DNA of 64,000 nt from JACDAE01 sp963744875 (GCA_963744875.1 CAVUVQ010000036.1:1-64000), one strand, 5' to 3'. Counted from the first letter of the stretch, positions 37,134-47,078 are shown. The notes: generated by a model from the letters alone, not told the origin. A program made the numbers and translations.

Positions 37134-37811
37134 CTATATATTACTCAACCGCGTGCTAACCAGCCCAACAATCGACATAAGCAGCAAAGTCGCAGCCGTA
37201 ACCAGGAACGTGAGCGAGGTCCCAATGTAGGGCATCAGCACAAGCACGGGGAGAAAGGTGCCCAGGATGCTGCCCGCTGTGGAGATTGCATAGAGCATGC
37301 CCGCCGTTCGTCCAGCCTTACCGATCTGCTCCACGCGCAAACGTATTGCGAATGGAGAGACGCAACCGAGCAGAAACATCGGCAGAGAAAAGAGCACAAG
37401 GATCGAGATCAATGAGCCATAAAACACATCCAGATCGTTGCCCACAAAGGCGAAGAGGGACCAGTGCAGGATGGGTTGAGCAATAACAGGGATCAGGGCG
37501 ATCAATAATGAGGCAATACCAGTCAATGTATAAAAGACCTGGGGGCGTGGATAGCGATCGGCCAACAATCCTCCACCATAATAGCCAAGCGTCAGGTAGA
37601 GCAGAATGAGGCCGATCAGATTTGCCCATACGAACAGGGAGGTGCCGAAGTAGGGTGCCAGCAGACGTGAAGCAGCCATCTCCAGAGAGAGCGAGGCGGC
37701 TCCGGCAACAAATACCTGTAGCAATAGTAACCTGCCTTGAAATTTATGTCGCGAAGAATTTTTATTTGCGTTACCTTGCGCCTGATCGGTGCTAGAAGTA
37801 GCGGTGGACAT
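37134..37811 (-). CDS. Spermidine-synthase-like membrane protein
   Basis: 225 residues from the ATG at 37811, with GAAAGAGAG upstream. The sequence LLLLQVFVAGAASLSLEMAA SRLLAPYFGTSLFVWANLIG is the N-terminal membrane part of the MFS-like/spermidine synthase fusion family, with six or so spans. The methyltransferase-like catalytic part is missing; the protein ends soon after the membrane domain. The gene stops only a few bases from hairpin element B, so it might be truncated, or be a membrane-only form. Function unknown. Confidence 0.7.
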   Translation of the reverse strand: MSTATSSTDQAQGNANKNSSRHKFQGRLLLLQVFVAGAASLSLEMAASRLLAPYFGTSLFVWANLIGLILLYLTLGYYGGGLLADRYPRPQVFYTLTGIASLLIALIPVIAQPILHWSLFAFVGNDLDVFYGSLISILVLFSLPMFLLGCVSPFAIRLRVEQIGKAGRTAGMLYAISTAGSILGTFLPVLVLMPYIGTSLTFLVTAATLLLMSIVGLVSTRLSNI

Positions 37812-37850
37812 ACCGGGAACTCTCTTTCGTTGCAACCTGCATCGTTTTTA

Positions 37851-39989
37851 TCATTGTCGCATATCTACTGGTACAAAGCGAGAGAGTACCTGTGACTGGA
37901 TCTTCACCGCTTCCTGGCACATCTGATCATAGGCTGCTGGTCCCATTCTTTGCTTCAATGCCTGTAGAAATGTTACTAAGGAGGTCGCGGACTGATCTTG
38001 CACTTCCTGACGTATACGCAGAGCGATCAGCAGGAGCGCAACGCCCTCAAGATGCTCATCTTGCTCATAGAGAAGCATTCCCAGATTGGTCAAAATCATG
38101 CCCTTGTTATACTGTCCTGGCAAGGTAGAGACCAGGCGCAATGCTTCACGATAATAAGTACGTGCCTGCAAATAGCTCTTTTTGCTCTGGTAGAGCAGGC
38201 CTAGATTATGCAACAGAATACAGCGCGGTTCTTTATCCTCTTCAATAAGAGCCAGAGCCCGTTCAAAATCCGCAAGGGCCAGATCGTACTCACCACGGAT
38301 ACGATGTAATTCTCCCTGATTCACACGGATCGTTGCCTCGCCCTGATGATCACCTAACTGGCGTTGAATAGATAATGCCTGCTCAAAATAGGACTGGCTT
38401 TGCTGATACTCACCCATACGTCCATAAAGCATGCCTACATGACTATAAACGAGCAATTCATCACGGCGCACCAGCATACCAAAAGGAGGCAGCAAGCCAG
38501 TGTAAAGGCCAATCAGCGTATTCCAGGCACCCCATTGGACCATACTCTCATGCAATCCTTCTTCAAATAACAGGTCACAGGCTCTTTGCCAGTAGCCGCC
38601 CAGGCAAAGATGGCGAATGGCGGACACAATTGGCTGTACTTCTTGCAGGCTCTTACGTTGATCTCGTGGGGGACTGGTTTCGGATGCAACTTGCAGATAA
38701 TATTCGGCGACCTGCAGATGTCCGGGAGCCAGCACCGCTTGCAGAGCTTCAGGACTATTGGCGGGCAGATTCGATGATACATCTATACCTAAAGACGCCA
38801 GTTCCTCACTACGCCGATCATCTGCCGGGTAGTTTTCTAGCATGTATTGACGTAGCAAGGGATGAAGCAAATAACAGGTTGTACCAGCTATATTTACTGA
38901 TCGCTGTACAAGGGAAAGTTCGGCTAGCATACTCATTTCTCGCTCAAAAGCTGCATAAGGAGGGTGTTTACCGCTCTCAGCCAGCTTCTTTCCCTGCAAA
39001 GCCATAATAATACCTTGTAAAGGTACAGGCTCATTAAAAAGACCTAGCGTACGCATCAATGCATATTGTAGTGGATTGAGGTATTGATGGACGCTATTAA
39101 TCAACTGAAATGTCACCTCACCGGACCACAAAGGCTGGTAGTCAGGTGAAGTGAGCAGATAGCTGAGCGAGATGCCACTTAAAGAAACGAGCGCGTTGAA
39201 TAAGAGCAAAGCGAAGACATGACCCGCGCAACGTTGCCAGACAAGCGAGAGCTCTTCGGGAGAACCCTGCACACTGCGGCGTTGCAAAAACGCAACACCT
39301 TCCGGAATGCTCATACGCGAGACGAGACAGGAACGCACACGCGTATCTTCCATCTCTTCACTGTATGGCGAACTATAGCCCGTAAGCAGAAAACGACTGG
39401 CACCAAGATCGGTCTGCAACAGCTCCAGAAAAAGCGCAAGGGCACCACGCCCGGCTACTCCCTGAGAAACTTCCGGATGCAGAAGCGACTCGAACTGATC
39501 CAACACGATCAGTGCATTTTCTTGTGGACGCCGTAGCGACTGCAAAAGTACTCCCGCCTGCTGATCAGGCCTTAGCAGAAAGAAACCCATATACGGGATT
39601 TTCAGCCCTGCAAGAATGGCCGCAAATAGATCGGGCAGTGTCGTATAGGTACCAATACTCAACCACACAAGGTGATGAGGAGCAGGGAGTCCTTGCTGCT
39701 TCGACAACAAGAGGCGGTTATACAATAAGGCAGCTAATGTCGACTTTCCCGCCCCTGGATTACCTATAAGTATCACGGCACTGGTCTGAGCATCACTCAA
39801 CATGCGCTGAACAGTCGTGACCTCATCCGCCCGCTGCATAATAGTCTGAGGGTTCGTCGGCGGTGGCGTAGCTGTATGAATATCAAAAGCTAACGGATAC
39901 GATTGCGGCATATCAGATATCACGGCACCCTCATAGGCATTCTTCAATGAATGCTCACCCAGGCTCTTCTGTGGTTCCCCCTCCAACAT
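37851..39989 (-). CDS. STAND-like ATPase with TPR repeats
   Basis: 712 residues, ATG at 39989 with GGGAGGG upstream. Walker A is VILIGNPGAGKSTLAALLYN (residues about 72-90) and Walker B is NALIVLDQFESLLHPE. A helical arm and a winged-helix-like region follow. The C-terminal 250 residues are tetratricopeptide repeats (YQQSQSYFEQALSIQRQLGD, YDLALADFERALALIEED, YLQARTYYREALRLV). This layout is that of STAND/NB-ARC-type signal ATPases. There is no effector domain at the N-terminus, so a role in regulation or defence cannot be decided. Confidence 0.8.
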   Translation of the reverse strand: MLEGEPQKSLGEHSLKNAYEGAVISDMPQSYPLAFDIHTATPPPTNPQTIMQRADEVTTVQRMLSDAQTSAVILIGNPGAGKSTLAALLYNRLLLSKQQGLPAPHHLVWLSIGTYTTLPDLFAAILAGLKIPYMGFFLLRPDQQAGVLLQSLRRPQENALIVLDQFESLLHPEVSQGVAGRGALALFLELLQTDLGASRFLLTGYSSPYSEEMEDTRVRSCLVSRMSIPEGVAFLQRRSVQGSPEELSLVWQRCAGHVFALLLFNALVSLSGISLSYLLTSPDYQPLWSGEVTFQLINSVHQYLNPLQYALMRTLGLFNEPVPLQGIIMALQGKKLAESGKHPPYAAFEREMSMLAELSLVQRSVNIAGTTCYLLHPLLRQYMLENYPADDRRSEELASLGIDVSSNLPANSPEALQAVLAPGHLQVAEYYLQVASETSPPRDQRKSLQEVQPIVSAIRHLCLGGYWQRACDLLFEEGLHESMVQWGAWNTLIGLYTGLLPPFGMLVRRDELLVYSHVGMLYGRMGEYQQSQSYFEQALSIQRQLGDHQGEATIRVNQGELHRIRGEYDLALADFERALALIEEDKEPRCILLHNLGLLYQSKKSYLQARTYYREALRLVSTLPGQYNKGMILTNLGMLLYEQDEHLEGVALLLIALRIRQEVQDQSATSLVTFLQALKQRMGPAAYDQMCQEAVKIQSQVLSRFVPVDMRQ

Positions 39990-40247
39990 TGAGCAATTCC
40001 CTCCCTGTCAGGATAAATGTAAGGCCCATACAGTATACTTATGAGGGTGTTGAGATGTCAATATAGCCCGAATATGCTATGAGAGAATATTTTCGCGCTA
40101 TAGCCGCTTATGCATCATTAAAACATATGCCAAAAAGAAACAGGTAATACTTTTCTAGCAAATTTTCATTGTTGCATAAACGACATTAACTACTCCTATG
40201 TCATGCATGAGAGAACGTTCCATAGCAACCTTTTTGCTGATCACGCG

Positions 40248-41108
40248 TTAGAGATCCCGCCGCTGAAAACGCAAAGCGCCAATTATGGGCAATATGATGC
40301 AATAGAGCACGGCCCAGATGAGTATACCCGGCGCAATGGGTTGAATGGAGGTAAAAGGCGTTTTCAATTCTTGCAATTGTCCCTGTCCAAGTTGAAAAAT
40401 GAAGGATGGAATCAGGTAGAACGAAGCGCCATGCCAGAGGGCATCGGTTGGTATAATCAGGTTGATAGTCGTCGTAATATTCTCCGCTGTCTGCCCTGGA
40501 TGGCTTGTAATGAGCCGGATAAAACTGGCCAATGGAGCGCCGATAAACAGCATAATTGCGATGGCTCCATTGACAAGTGTCGGGAAGCACGCGCTGCCGA
40601 AAGTTGTCAAGGCCAGGAGCACGAGCGTACTCAGTTCGAGCATACCAAGAGCGGGAAATGCCTGTTGCGGCCAGTACCCGGTTTGCAGAAAAATGATGCC
40701 CTGGAAAGTAAAAAACAGCATCGCGGTATACACGCACAATATCAGTGCATAACCCAGCCACTTGCCAAAAATGATATCCGAACGACGCAGTGATTTAGAG
40801 ACGGTCATCGCAAAGGTGCCTGCTTCAATCTCGCCGGATGTCATACCAACCGTCAAAACGATGGTCAATGCACCACTGAGCAGGTACACCGCCCATCCCG
40901 ATAAAATGCTAATCGAGAGACTTAGCTGCAATAACGTTAGCTGTGGGTCAGATTGAGAAGAGGCACGCGCGACTTCGCTTGTATAGACAGAATTAAGCAT
41001 GAGCGCGAAAACACCCAGTAGTAGGATATTTAAAAGCAGCATCGCAAACAATAGCCAGCGATGAAAGGCCTCTTGCAAAGTGAAGCGAGCCATTAACAAT
41101 ATTCCCAT
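40248..41108 (-). CDS. ABC-2 type transporter permease
   Basis: 286 residues from the ATG at 41108, with AAAAGGG upstream; an upstream reading overlaps the ATPase gene and is discarded. About six membrane spans, beginning with WLLFAMLLLNILLLGVFALM. GEIEAGTFAMTVSKSLRRSDIIFGKWLG is typical of the ABC-2 permease cytoplasmic loop. It pairs with the ATPase gene 13 nt upstream to form an exporter; the substrate is unknown. Confidence 0.85.
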   Translation of the reverse strand: MGILLMARFTLQEAFHRWLLFAMLLLNILLLGVFALMLNSVYTSEVARASSQSDPQLTLLQLSLSISILSGWAVYLLSGALTIVLTVGMTSGEIEAGTFAMTVSKSLRRSDIIFGKWLGYALILCVYTAMLFFTFQGIIFLQTGYWPQQAFPALGMLELSTLVLLALTTFGSACFPTLVNGAIAIMLFIGAPLASFIRLITSHPGQTAENITTTINLIIPTDALWHGASFYLIPSFIFQLGQGQLQELKTPFTSIQPIAPGILIWAVLYCIILPIIGALRFQRRDL

Positions 41109-41121
41109 TGTATATTCCCTT

Positions 41122-42111
41122 TTATGATTGTGAAAATGTTTCAATGGTCTGGAAAAAGAGCTGTTCAAGCGAACGGCGACGTGGGGCCAGAGCATAGAGA
41201 CGCGCTCCACAGGCATGGACGATATCTGCAATATCCGCCGCCTGCTCCTCGTTCTCAATCTCAGCAAGGAGGCAATTAGGATCATCTTTGTCGCGCTGCA
41301 CATCCACAACAACATGCTTGAGTTGTTGCAATAACTCATCGCTCGCTGAGCTTACGCGCACCTCTAAAATCTGCTGATTACCGAAAAGCTCTAGTGGCGT
41401 TCCTACTTTTAGAATACATCCCTGATTAATAATTGCCACGCGATCACATACGGCCTCTACATCGGCCAGTTGGTGCGAATTGAGAAAGATGCTGGTCCCC
41501 TCAGATTTCAAGTACAACAGAAGGTCACGCATATCTCGCTGCCCAACAGGATCAAGGCCGGAGACCAGTTCATCGAGAATGAGCAGATCAGGCCGATTGA
41601 GCAACGCCTGGGCCAGGCCGATGCGCTGCAACATCCCTTTGGAAAAGGTACCCAGCTTCTGCTGCTCGCGTCCCGTCAGGCCAACCATTTCCAGCACTTC
41701 TTTACAACGGTTCGCCAGCGCTTTACCGCGCAGACCATAGAGCTGACCATGAAACTCCAGGAAGTCGGCAGCTTTGAGCCAGCGATGAAAAGTGGGGAAT
41801 TCGGGTAGATAGCCAATATGGCGGCGCACTTCCCTATCGCCAAGGGGCTGTCCAAGTACATTTACCATGCCCTGGGTGGGAGCGACCAGCCCGTTAAGAA
41901 TCTTCACAACAGTACTTTTACCCGCACCATTTGGTCCGAGAAAGCCAAAAGCCTCGCCACGATACATGACGAAGCTGATATCATCAACCGCAAGAAGCTG
42001 AGAATAAAGTTTACGTAAACCACGCACTTCTATAATAGGGACAAGGGAACGTTCCCCTACGGTTCCTTTTGAATGTCCTTGTGCTGTATGGAATGGGGGA
42101 GACGTTTGCAT
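41122..42111 (-). CDS. ABC transporter ATP-binding protein
   Basis: 329 residues, with GCAGGAGGTG before the ATG. Walker A GPNGAGKSTVVKILNG; signature TFSKGMLQRIGLAQAL (the usual LSGGQ is degenerate, as in this exporter class); Walker B LLILDELVSGLDPVG, with DEL where DEP is common; H-loop FLNSHQ. The C-terminal about 90 residues are an extra domain. It energises the permease at 40248. The anti-sigma-like gene upstream is separated by a strong hairpin. Confidence 0.9.
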   Translation of the reverse strand: MQTSPPFHTAQGHSKGTVGERSLVPIIEVRGLRKLYSQLLAVDDISFVMYRGEAFGFLGPNGAGKSTVVKILNGLVAPTQGMVNVLGQPLGDREVRRHIGYLPEFPTFHRWLKAADFLEFHGQLYGLRGKALANRCKEVLEMVGLTGREQQKLGTFSKGMLQRIGLAQALLNRPDLLILDELVSGLDPVGQRDMRDLLLYLKSEGTSIFLNSHQLADVEAVCDRVAIINQGCILKVGTPLELFGNQQILEVRVSSASDELLQQLKHVVVDVQRDKDDPNCLLAEIENEEQAADIADIVHACGARLYALAPRRRSLEQLFFQTIETFSQS

Positions 42112-42141
42112 TGGTCACCTCCTGCTTTTTACGCCTGAATA

Positions 42142-42170
42142 CCCTGGGTAGATGACACCTCTACCCAGGG
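42142..42170. terminator. Hairpin between anti-sigma-like gene and ABC ATPase gene
   Basis: CCCTGGGTAGA and TCTACCCAGGG form a perfect 11-bp stem with a 7-nt loop. On the minus strand it follows the stop at 42182 by 12 nt. No U-run follows, so it could end or stabilise the upstream message. Confidence 0.5.
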
Positions 42171-42181
42171 TTGTGGGCCAT

Positions 42182-43456
42182 TTAAATCGATTTGGCTGCG
42201 GCCAACAATTGGTCTGTGTTGGTGGTTATACCACCAAGGGCGTAGATGATACCCTTGGCTTGCCAGACAATCATACTGCCACCTGGGAAATTCTTGATAC
42301 CCTCGACGGTCGTTGCCTTCGTACTCTGTAGCAAAACGCCGGATGTACCATTCACGGTCACCGAGTGCGCATCTATGCCAGCGGGCACAGGCAACGGAAT
42401 AGTACCACTCGCAAGATCTACTTGCTTGAGTTGTGCGACAAGCGATGGAGGTAGACCAGGAAGCGACAGCAAGAAGCTTTGTAGCTGCTCAAGCGTTGCA
42501 CTTCCGGTAGCCCGTATCACTGGACTGGGCAGTTCTGCCACCAGAAAGGGATTACCGCCATGATAGCCGTATTTGATGAGAACGCCAGCAGTTGTCGTAA
42601 CATCAAAGGTAGCTCCATCCAGATAAGCCGGTATCTTCACATTCGCATGCCCATTCTTGACAAGGTACGCATGCATCTTTGTCGCGCTAAAGGTGAAGAC
42701 GCCATGACCACCCTCCATAACGCTTAAAGATGGGCTATTCGCAACACCATCGGGCAATTGTGTTGGGAGCGCTATAGAAAAATTGACGCTCTTCGCCGCC
42801 TGAGTCTGGCTAAGGTTGTTATGCACACGGAAGCTATTCGCCTGAAAATGTACGCTTCCCAGATCATCTATTCTAGGAGCCGAATATTGCGATAGAGCCG
42901 TTACATCCTGGTTCGTCACTTGCACAGGCTGGAACGATTGGACTGTGAAGAGCGATAAAAACTGACTCGCCAGTGCACTGGTTCCAGGCAACAGTAAAAG
43001 CACAATGAGGATGGCAGCAGCAGATGCCACGATCCAACTCTTTCGCGCGGAATACCATTTCGGCGTTGCAACGGTTTTCGCGGGAAACACAGGCGTTGCA
43101 AATTTCTTGCCCTGAAGTTTTTTCACATACGTATTATCTAATTCTGTCTGATTGCTATATAAAGCGGTATGAACCGCATCCTCATTACTATTCATGGACA
43201 TCTCTTCTCTCCCTATTGTTTGATTTGCGACAGTGAGAAGTATTTGTTGTGCGGCCAACATGTCAGTGGCTCGCACGACAGTACGATCTTCAAGTTGGTA
43301 AACTGCATTTACTTCCAGAAGCATACGTTCTAACGCTTTGTCGTGTTCAGCGTCTTCCAGTACGGCGATTATCACATCAGTATCGGCGCACTCCAGGGCA
43401 CGTATATAGCGCTGTAATGCCTGAAGGCGATGCTCTGTCAAGGGCAATTCACTCAT
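42182..43456 (-). CDS. Anti-sigma-like membrane protein
   Basis: 424 residues from the ATG at 43456, whose ATGA overlaps the sigma factor stop. The N-terminal about 125 residues are cytoplasmic and helical. One membrane span follows (WIVASAAAILIVLLLLPGT, residues about 145-165). The rest is an about 260-residue extracellular beta-rich region resembling DUF4367-type ectodomains (GVLIKYGYHGG, GIIYALGG near the end). Its position after a sigma factor suggests an anti-sigma role; no zinc-finger (HxxxCxxC) motif is seen. Confidence 0.75.
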   Translation of the reverse strand: MSELPLTEHRLQALQRYIRALECADTDVIIAVLEDAEHDKALERMLLEVNAVYQLEDRTVVRATDMLAAQQILLTVANQTIGREEMSMNSNEDAVHTALYSNQTELDNTYVKKLQGKKFATPVFPAKTVATPKWYSARKSWIVASAAAILIVLLLLPGTSALASQFLSLFTVQSFQPVQVTNQDVTALSQYSAPRIDDLGSVHFQANSFRVHNNLSQTQAAKSVNFSIALPTQLPDGVANSPSLSVMEGGHGVFTFSATKMHAYLVKNGHANVKIPAYLDGATFDVTTTAGVLIKYGYHGGNPFLVAELPSPVIRATGSATLEQLQSFLLSLPGLPPSLVAQLKQVDLASGTIPLPVPAGIDAHSVTVNGTSGVLLQSTKATTVEGIKNFPGGSMIVWQAKGIIYALGGITTNTDQLLAAAKSI

Positions 43457-44103
43457 TTTTGCTCTCCTTCCTGCTGGTCCATCTGTTGCTTGCGCCATGC
43501 TATACGTAAGCGGCTGAGTGCTCGATGGAGCCTTACGCGTGCCGCGACTGGAGTAATGCCCAGTTGTTCTGCCAGTGCCTCGCGCTCAAAATCATATAAA
43601 AATGCTAGACGTAATATACGCTGATCCTCCGCTGAGACAAGAGAAAGCAGAGACGACGCTTGCTCATTAGCTTCAACATCCTGCTCTGGCCCGGCCAACA
43701 CATAGGATGCAACCTGATCGAATAGCTCACCCTCGCTCAAAGACTCCTCCTGCTTAGAGAAGGCAGCGATAGACGTTTCACGCCGGGCACGCTGCGCCAG
43801 TTCAGCCTTCTTGCGCTTAATCACATTCACCGAAATACCAAGCAGCCATGCCATGGGTTGACCAGTTGGAATGAACCTGTCTGCATGCTTCAGCGCCTCC
43901 ACGACCGCCTCCTGTAACACCTCAAGTGCGACGGCGGGCACATCATTGCCGGTAGCAAGGCCCATACGTTGCACATAAGAGCGCAAGGTGCCAAGTAGAG
44001 GTGCTGTATTCTCAGTAAGAAACGCGATCAATTGCTGTTTCTTAGCAGCTTCAACGGCAATAAGGGCCAATTGAGCCTCCTGCCGGGCTGTCTCAGATTC
44101 CAT
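43453..44103 (-). CDS. ECF-type RNA polymerase sigma factor
   Basis: 216 residues from the ATG at 44103 with AGAAGG upstream. Region 2 is seen in ALKHADRFIPTGQPMAWLLG and ISVNVIKRKKAELAQRARRE. Region 4 is VSAEDQRILRLAFLYDFERE followed by LAEQLGITPVAARVRLHRAL. Translationally coupled to the anti-sigma-like gene. Probably responds to an envelope signal; the target promoters are unknown. Confidence 0.88.
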   Translation of the reverse strand: MESETARQEAQLALIAVEAAKKQQLIAFLTENTAPLLGTLRSYVQRMGLATGNDVPAVALEVLQEAVVEALKHADRFIPTGQPMAWLLGISVNVIKRKKAELAQRARRETSIAAFSKQEESLSEGELFDQVASYVLAGPEQDVEANEQASSLLSLVSAEDQRILRLAFLYDFEREALAEQLGITPVAARVRLHRALSRLRIAWRKQQMDQQEGEQK

Positions 44104-44286
44104 CAATGCATACCTTCTGGCCTTCTAGAGATATCTCTTCTTTCGTTCATGCTACTACATATTCAATTGGAGGGGGAGATTTGTTACATATCAAACTCCA
44201 ACCTAAATATGTTACGATAGGTAATCATCTCTCAGAATTTTTGCACCTTACGGTTTGACAAACACATTCGTAGAAAGGGAACATCC

Positions 44287-45261
44287 ATGCTACGCATTAT
44301 CTATATGGGCACACCGCAATTCGCCGTACCAGCGCTTACAGCGCTCATCAAAGGGGCTAATCCAGGCAACCTTTTACCCGAGGGGTACGAGATCGCCACC
44401 GTCATCACACGGCCCGATAAGCCAGCAGGACGTGGACGCGACATCGTCTTTTCACCCGTCAAACAGGTTGCATTAGAGCACAATATTCCCGTATGGCAAC
44501 CTGGATCTTTCAAGAAAACGGAAAACAGCGAAGCGCTGGCAATGTATGCCGCAGACCTCTACATCGTCGCCGCATTTGGGCAGATACTTCCGCAACGCGT
44601 ACTAAATCAGCCACGTTATGGGACCCTGAACATCCATGCCTCCCTGCTTCCCAAATATCGTGGGGCCGACCCTATCGCCGAAGCAATCCTACAGGGAGAC
44701 AAAGAGGCCGGCGTCTCTATTATGCAGCTCGATGCAGGTATTGATACTGGCCCCGTTCTGCTCAGGCGCAGCATTCCTCTTGCCAACGATGAAACTACCC
44801 GCAGCCTGACTGCTAAACTGGCCGATCTGGGAGCGCAAGCATTACTAGAAGCGTTACCGGGCTGGATCGCAGGAACGATTACTCCAGAGCCGCAGGATGA
44901 GCAACGCGCCTCTCATACTCATATGCTTAAAAAAGAGGATGGAGCAATCAATTGGCAACTTCCTGCCAGTGCTCTGGCACGCCAGGTACGCGCTTACGAT
45001 CCATGGCCCGGTACATACACGCATTGGAAAGGCAAGCTGCTGAAGATCCTCAAAGCACAGGCACGCACTGTAGAAACGGGTACAGACGTTCTTCCAGGCA
45101 CAGTCAGCCTGCAAGAAGAAGCCGGACACCAGGTGCTGGGCATCGTGACTGGATCAGGATTGCTACTGGTCAAACAATTACAATTGGAGGGAAAGAAAGC
45201 CATGACTACAGAAGAATTCTTGCGTGGGTATAGGCAGATTATCGGGCAGGTATTGGAGTAG
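44287..45261 (+). CDS. fmt: Methionyl-tRNA formyltransferase
   Basis: 324 residues, with GAAAGGGAAC before the ATG. It formylates initiator Met-tRNA using 10-formyl-tetrahydrofolate. Motifs: RIIYMGTPQFAVPAL, VITRPDKPAGRGR, and the catalytic loop LNIHASLLPKYRGADPIAEA (Asn and His) with IMQLDAGIDTGPVLL (Asp). The C-terminal domain has KILKAQA and GTV, followed by GSGLLLVKQLQLEGKK. Monocistronic; a GGGTAAGGGTG/CACCCCTACCC hairpin follows the stop. Confidence 0.97.
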   Translation: MLRIIYMGTPQFAVPALTALIKGANPGNLLPEGYEIATVITRPDKPAGRGRDIVFSPVKQVALEHNIPVWQPGSFKKTENSEALAMYAADLYIVAAFGQILPQRVLNQPRYGTLNIHASLLPKYRGADPIAEAILQGDKEAGVSIMQLDAGIDTGPVLLRRSIPLANDETTRSLTAKLADLGAQALLEALPGWIAGTITPEPQDEQRASHTHMLKKEDGAINWQLPASALARQVRAYDPWPGTYTHWKGKLLKILKAQARTVETGTDVLPGTVSLQEEAGHQVLGIVTGSGLLLVKQLQLEGKKAMTTEEFLRGYRQIIGQVLE

Positions 45262-45317
45262 GAGGAAGCGGGTAAGGGTGGAGGCAAGCTTACACCCCTA
45301 CCCTGCTCACATGATTA

Positions 45318-45533
45318 TTAGACAGATTTAGGACGTGTGACCAGAGCACCAATGATAGCGATAACGGCCAGAGCACCAAATGCGGCTGCATGCTTATAAT
45401 GTGCCGCGGTTGGATCACTACTCACAAAAGGATGCGTTACACCAGGGACGAGATAGAACACACACAGTACAAGAGCAATAATAGCGACAACGATCGCAGC
45501 ATAGAAAATTGTACGATTATTCGAGCTAGCCAT
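45318..45533 (-). CDS. Small two-span membrane protein
   Basis: 71 residues from the ATG at 45533, with GGAGGTATTCCC upstream. Two spans: TIFYAAIVVAIIALVLCVFYL and AAFGALAVIAIIGALV, with a short positive end (TRPKSV). Related to the protein at 45818 in layout and ends. Function unknown. Confidence 0.65.
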   Translation of the reverse strand: MASSNNRTIFYAAIVVAIIALVLCVFYLVPGVTHPFVSSDPTAAHYKHAAAFGALAVIAIIGALVTRPKSV

Positions 45534-45753
45534 AAAGGGAATACCTCCATTGTCAACATCTACGACCAATCTCTTTTATTGGTCTATATACAACTATAAA
45601 ACTATTGTTAACAGAAACACTCAAAATTGATGGTTTTTGTTCTCCATCGAGGACGATCAGTACCTACTTATAGTAACGACCAGAGTAAGCAAAACTTGAT
45701 CCCTGACAACGAATTTCTAGAGAAGTGATCAATCTTCCTGGTATCCGTAAAAA

Positions 45754-45795
45754 AGAACTCCAGGTAACTGTAACATCATTCTGGAGTTCTTCTTT
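45754..45795. terminator. Terminator after the small membrane gene at 45818
   Basis: AGAACTCCAG (45754-45763) pairs with CTGGAGTTCT (45781-45790). On the minus strand a T-run follows the stem; on the plus strand TTCTTTTTG follows. It can work both ways. Confidence 0.65.
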
Positions 45796-45817
45796 TTGGA
45801 TCAAATAGAGATAATGG

Positions 45818-46012
45818 CTATTTAGCTACAGCTTTAGGCTTCGCCATGACCATACCAACGACACCAACAATGATCAGCAGAGCACCGACACCGAGGCCAG
45901 CATAACCACGGGCGTGATGAACACCCAGGGTACCAGTAATGTACAGGATGCCCACGATAAGGGCAATCACACCAAGAGCAATCGCAGCATAGTAGATCGC
46001 AGCATTTTTCAT
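45818..46012 (-). CDS. Small two-span membrane protein, paralogue
   Basis: 64 residues from the ATG at 46012, with GAGGTACG upstream. IYYAAIALGVIALIVGILYI and GVGALLIIVGVVGMVMAKPK are the two spans, separated by HHARGYAG. Same plan as the protein at 45318, so they are likely paralogues. Function unknown. Confidence 0.65.
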   Translation of the reverse strand: MKNAAIYYAAIALGVIALIVGILYITGTLGVHHARGYAGLGVGALLIIVGVVGMVMAKPKAVAK

Positions 46013-46143
46013 AATAACGTACCTCATTCTAATAAATTGATGTTTTGCTCTGACCATTTCAGAGCAACCCTATTATATCAAACGGACGGACCTGTCAGAG
46101 CTGCACATTGAGAGAACAAATAGCCCTTTTGGATAGTCCGTTA

Positions 46144-47052
46144 TCACGAATGGACATGGAGCACGAACCAGAATAGAAAAAGCGATAGTAATCCGGCCCC
46201 CCAACAATAATAGGCAAAAGGATCAAGGCGACCAGACTCAAAGTATTTCATCAGAAATTTTGTACTTATATAAGCCGCAATACCCGAAAGTACAGCGCCG
46301 ATAAATACCAGTAACAACGTCGAGGAAGGTTGCCCAAATAGCTGGGGAACCTCCAGAGCGCCCGCAGCAAAGATAATGGGCGTTCCCAGCAAGAAGGAGA
46401 AGCGTGCTGCATCCTCATGCGTGAGACGCACCCCCAGGCCCGCTACAATAGTAGTACCAGAACGTGAGAAGCCAGGAATCAGCGCTACTGATTGAGCCAG
46501 GCCCACAACCACCGCTTCCTTCCACGACAGGGAAGGTAATGAGCGGAATTGCGCTTCGCGTTCTTTGGGAGAGAGCACACTGAAGCGTGCTTCAGAACGT
46601 CGGCGCAATTGTTCGCCAGCAAAAAGGACTGAGCCATTGACGATAAGAAACGTTGCGGCAAGCAAAGGCGAACCAAATGCCTGCTTCAGGGGCGTCTCTA
46701 GAAACACACCTAGCAGACCAGCAGGAATGGATCCAATGATTAGCAGCCAGCTCACCCACGACTCGTCACCCTTTTTCACCTCACCATCTCTAATGCTTAC
46801 CACTAATGTGCGTCCAACCTGCAACCAATCACGCCAGAAATAGATCAACAAGGCTATGCTCGTGCCCAGATGCAAAGAGGTAATGAAGGGCAAAAAACAA
46901 CTTTGCCCTCCGCAGGAAGTATCCGTCTGCAGTTTTCCCCAACCCAGCAAGCCTGGTAAGATCACGGTGTGACCAAGACTGCTGATCGGAAAAAGTTCTG
47001 TCACACCCTGCAAAAGAGCCAGAACAATTGCCTGCACTAAAGTTAAATGCAT
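46144..47052 (-). CDS. uppP: Undecaprenyl-diphosphatase (BacA type)
   Basis: 302 residues. It recycles the lipid carrier for cell wall synthesis and gives bacitracin tolerance. The first catalytic motif is QGVTELFPISSLGH, with the conserved Glu and His, and the second is IPGFSRSGTTI. Eight or so membrane spans, as in the family. It is followed upstream on the same strand by mltG and the yqgF-type gene, so the cluster is concerned with the envelope. Confidence 0.95.
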   Translation of the reverse strand: MHLTLVQAIVLALLQGVTELFPISSLGHTVILPGLLGWGKLQTDTSCGGQSCFLPFITSLHLGTSIALLIYFWRDWLQVGRTLVVSIRDGEVKKGDESWVSWLLIIGSIPAGLLGVFLETPLKQAFGSPLLAATFLIVNGSVLFAGEQLRRRSEARFSVLSPKEREAQFRSLPSLSWKEAVVVGLAQSVALIPGFSRSGTTIVAGLGVRLTHEDAARFSFLLGTPIIFAAGALEVPQLFGQPSSTLLLVFIGAVLSGIAAYISTKFLMKYFESGRLDPFAYYCWGAGLLSLFLFWFVLHVHS

Positions 47053-47078
47053 ATCTTATCTCTCTTAATAAAATCTTC

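Noticed and set aside
41109..41339. 77-residue N-terminal extension of the ABC permease.
   Set aside because: It overlaps the ATPase gene in another frame; the ATG at 41108 has a good ribosome binding site and begins the conserved protein.
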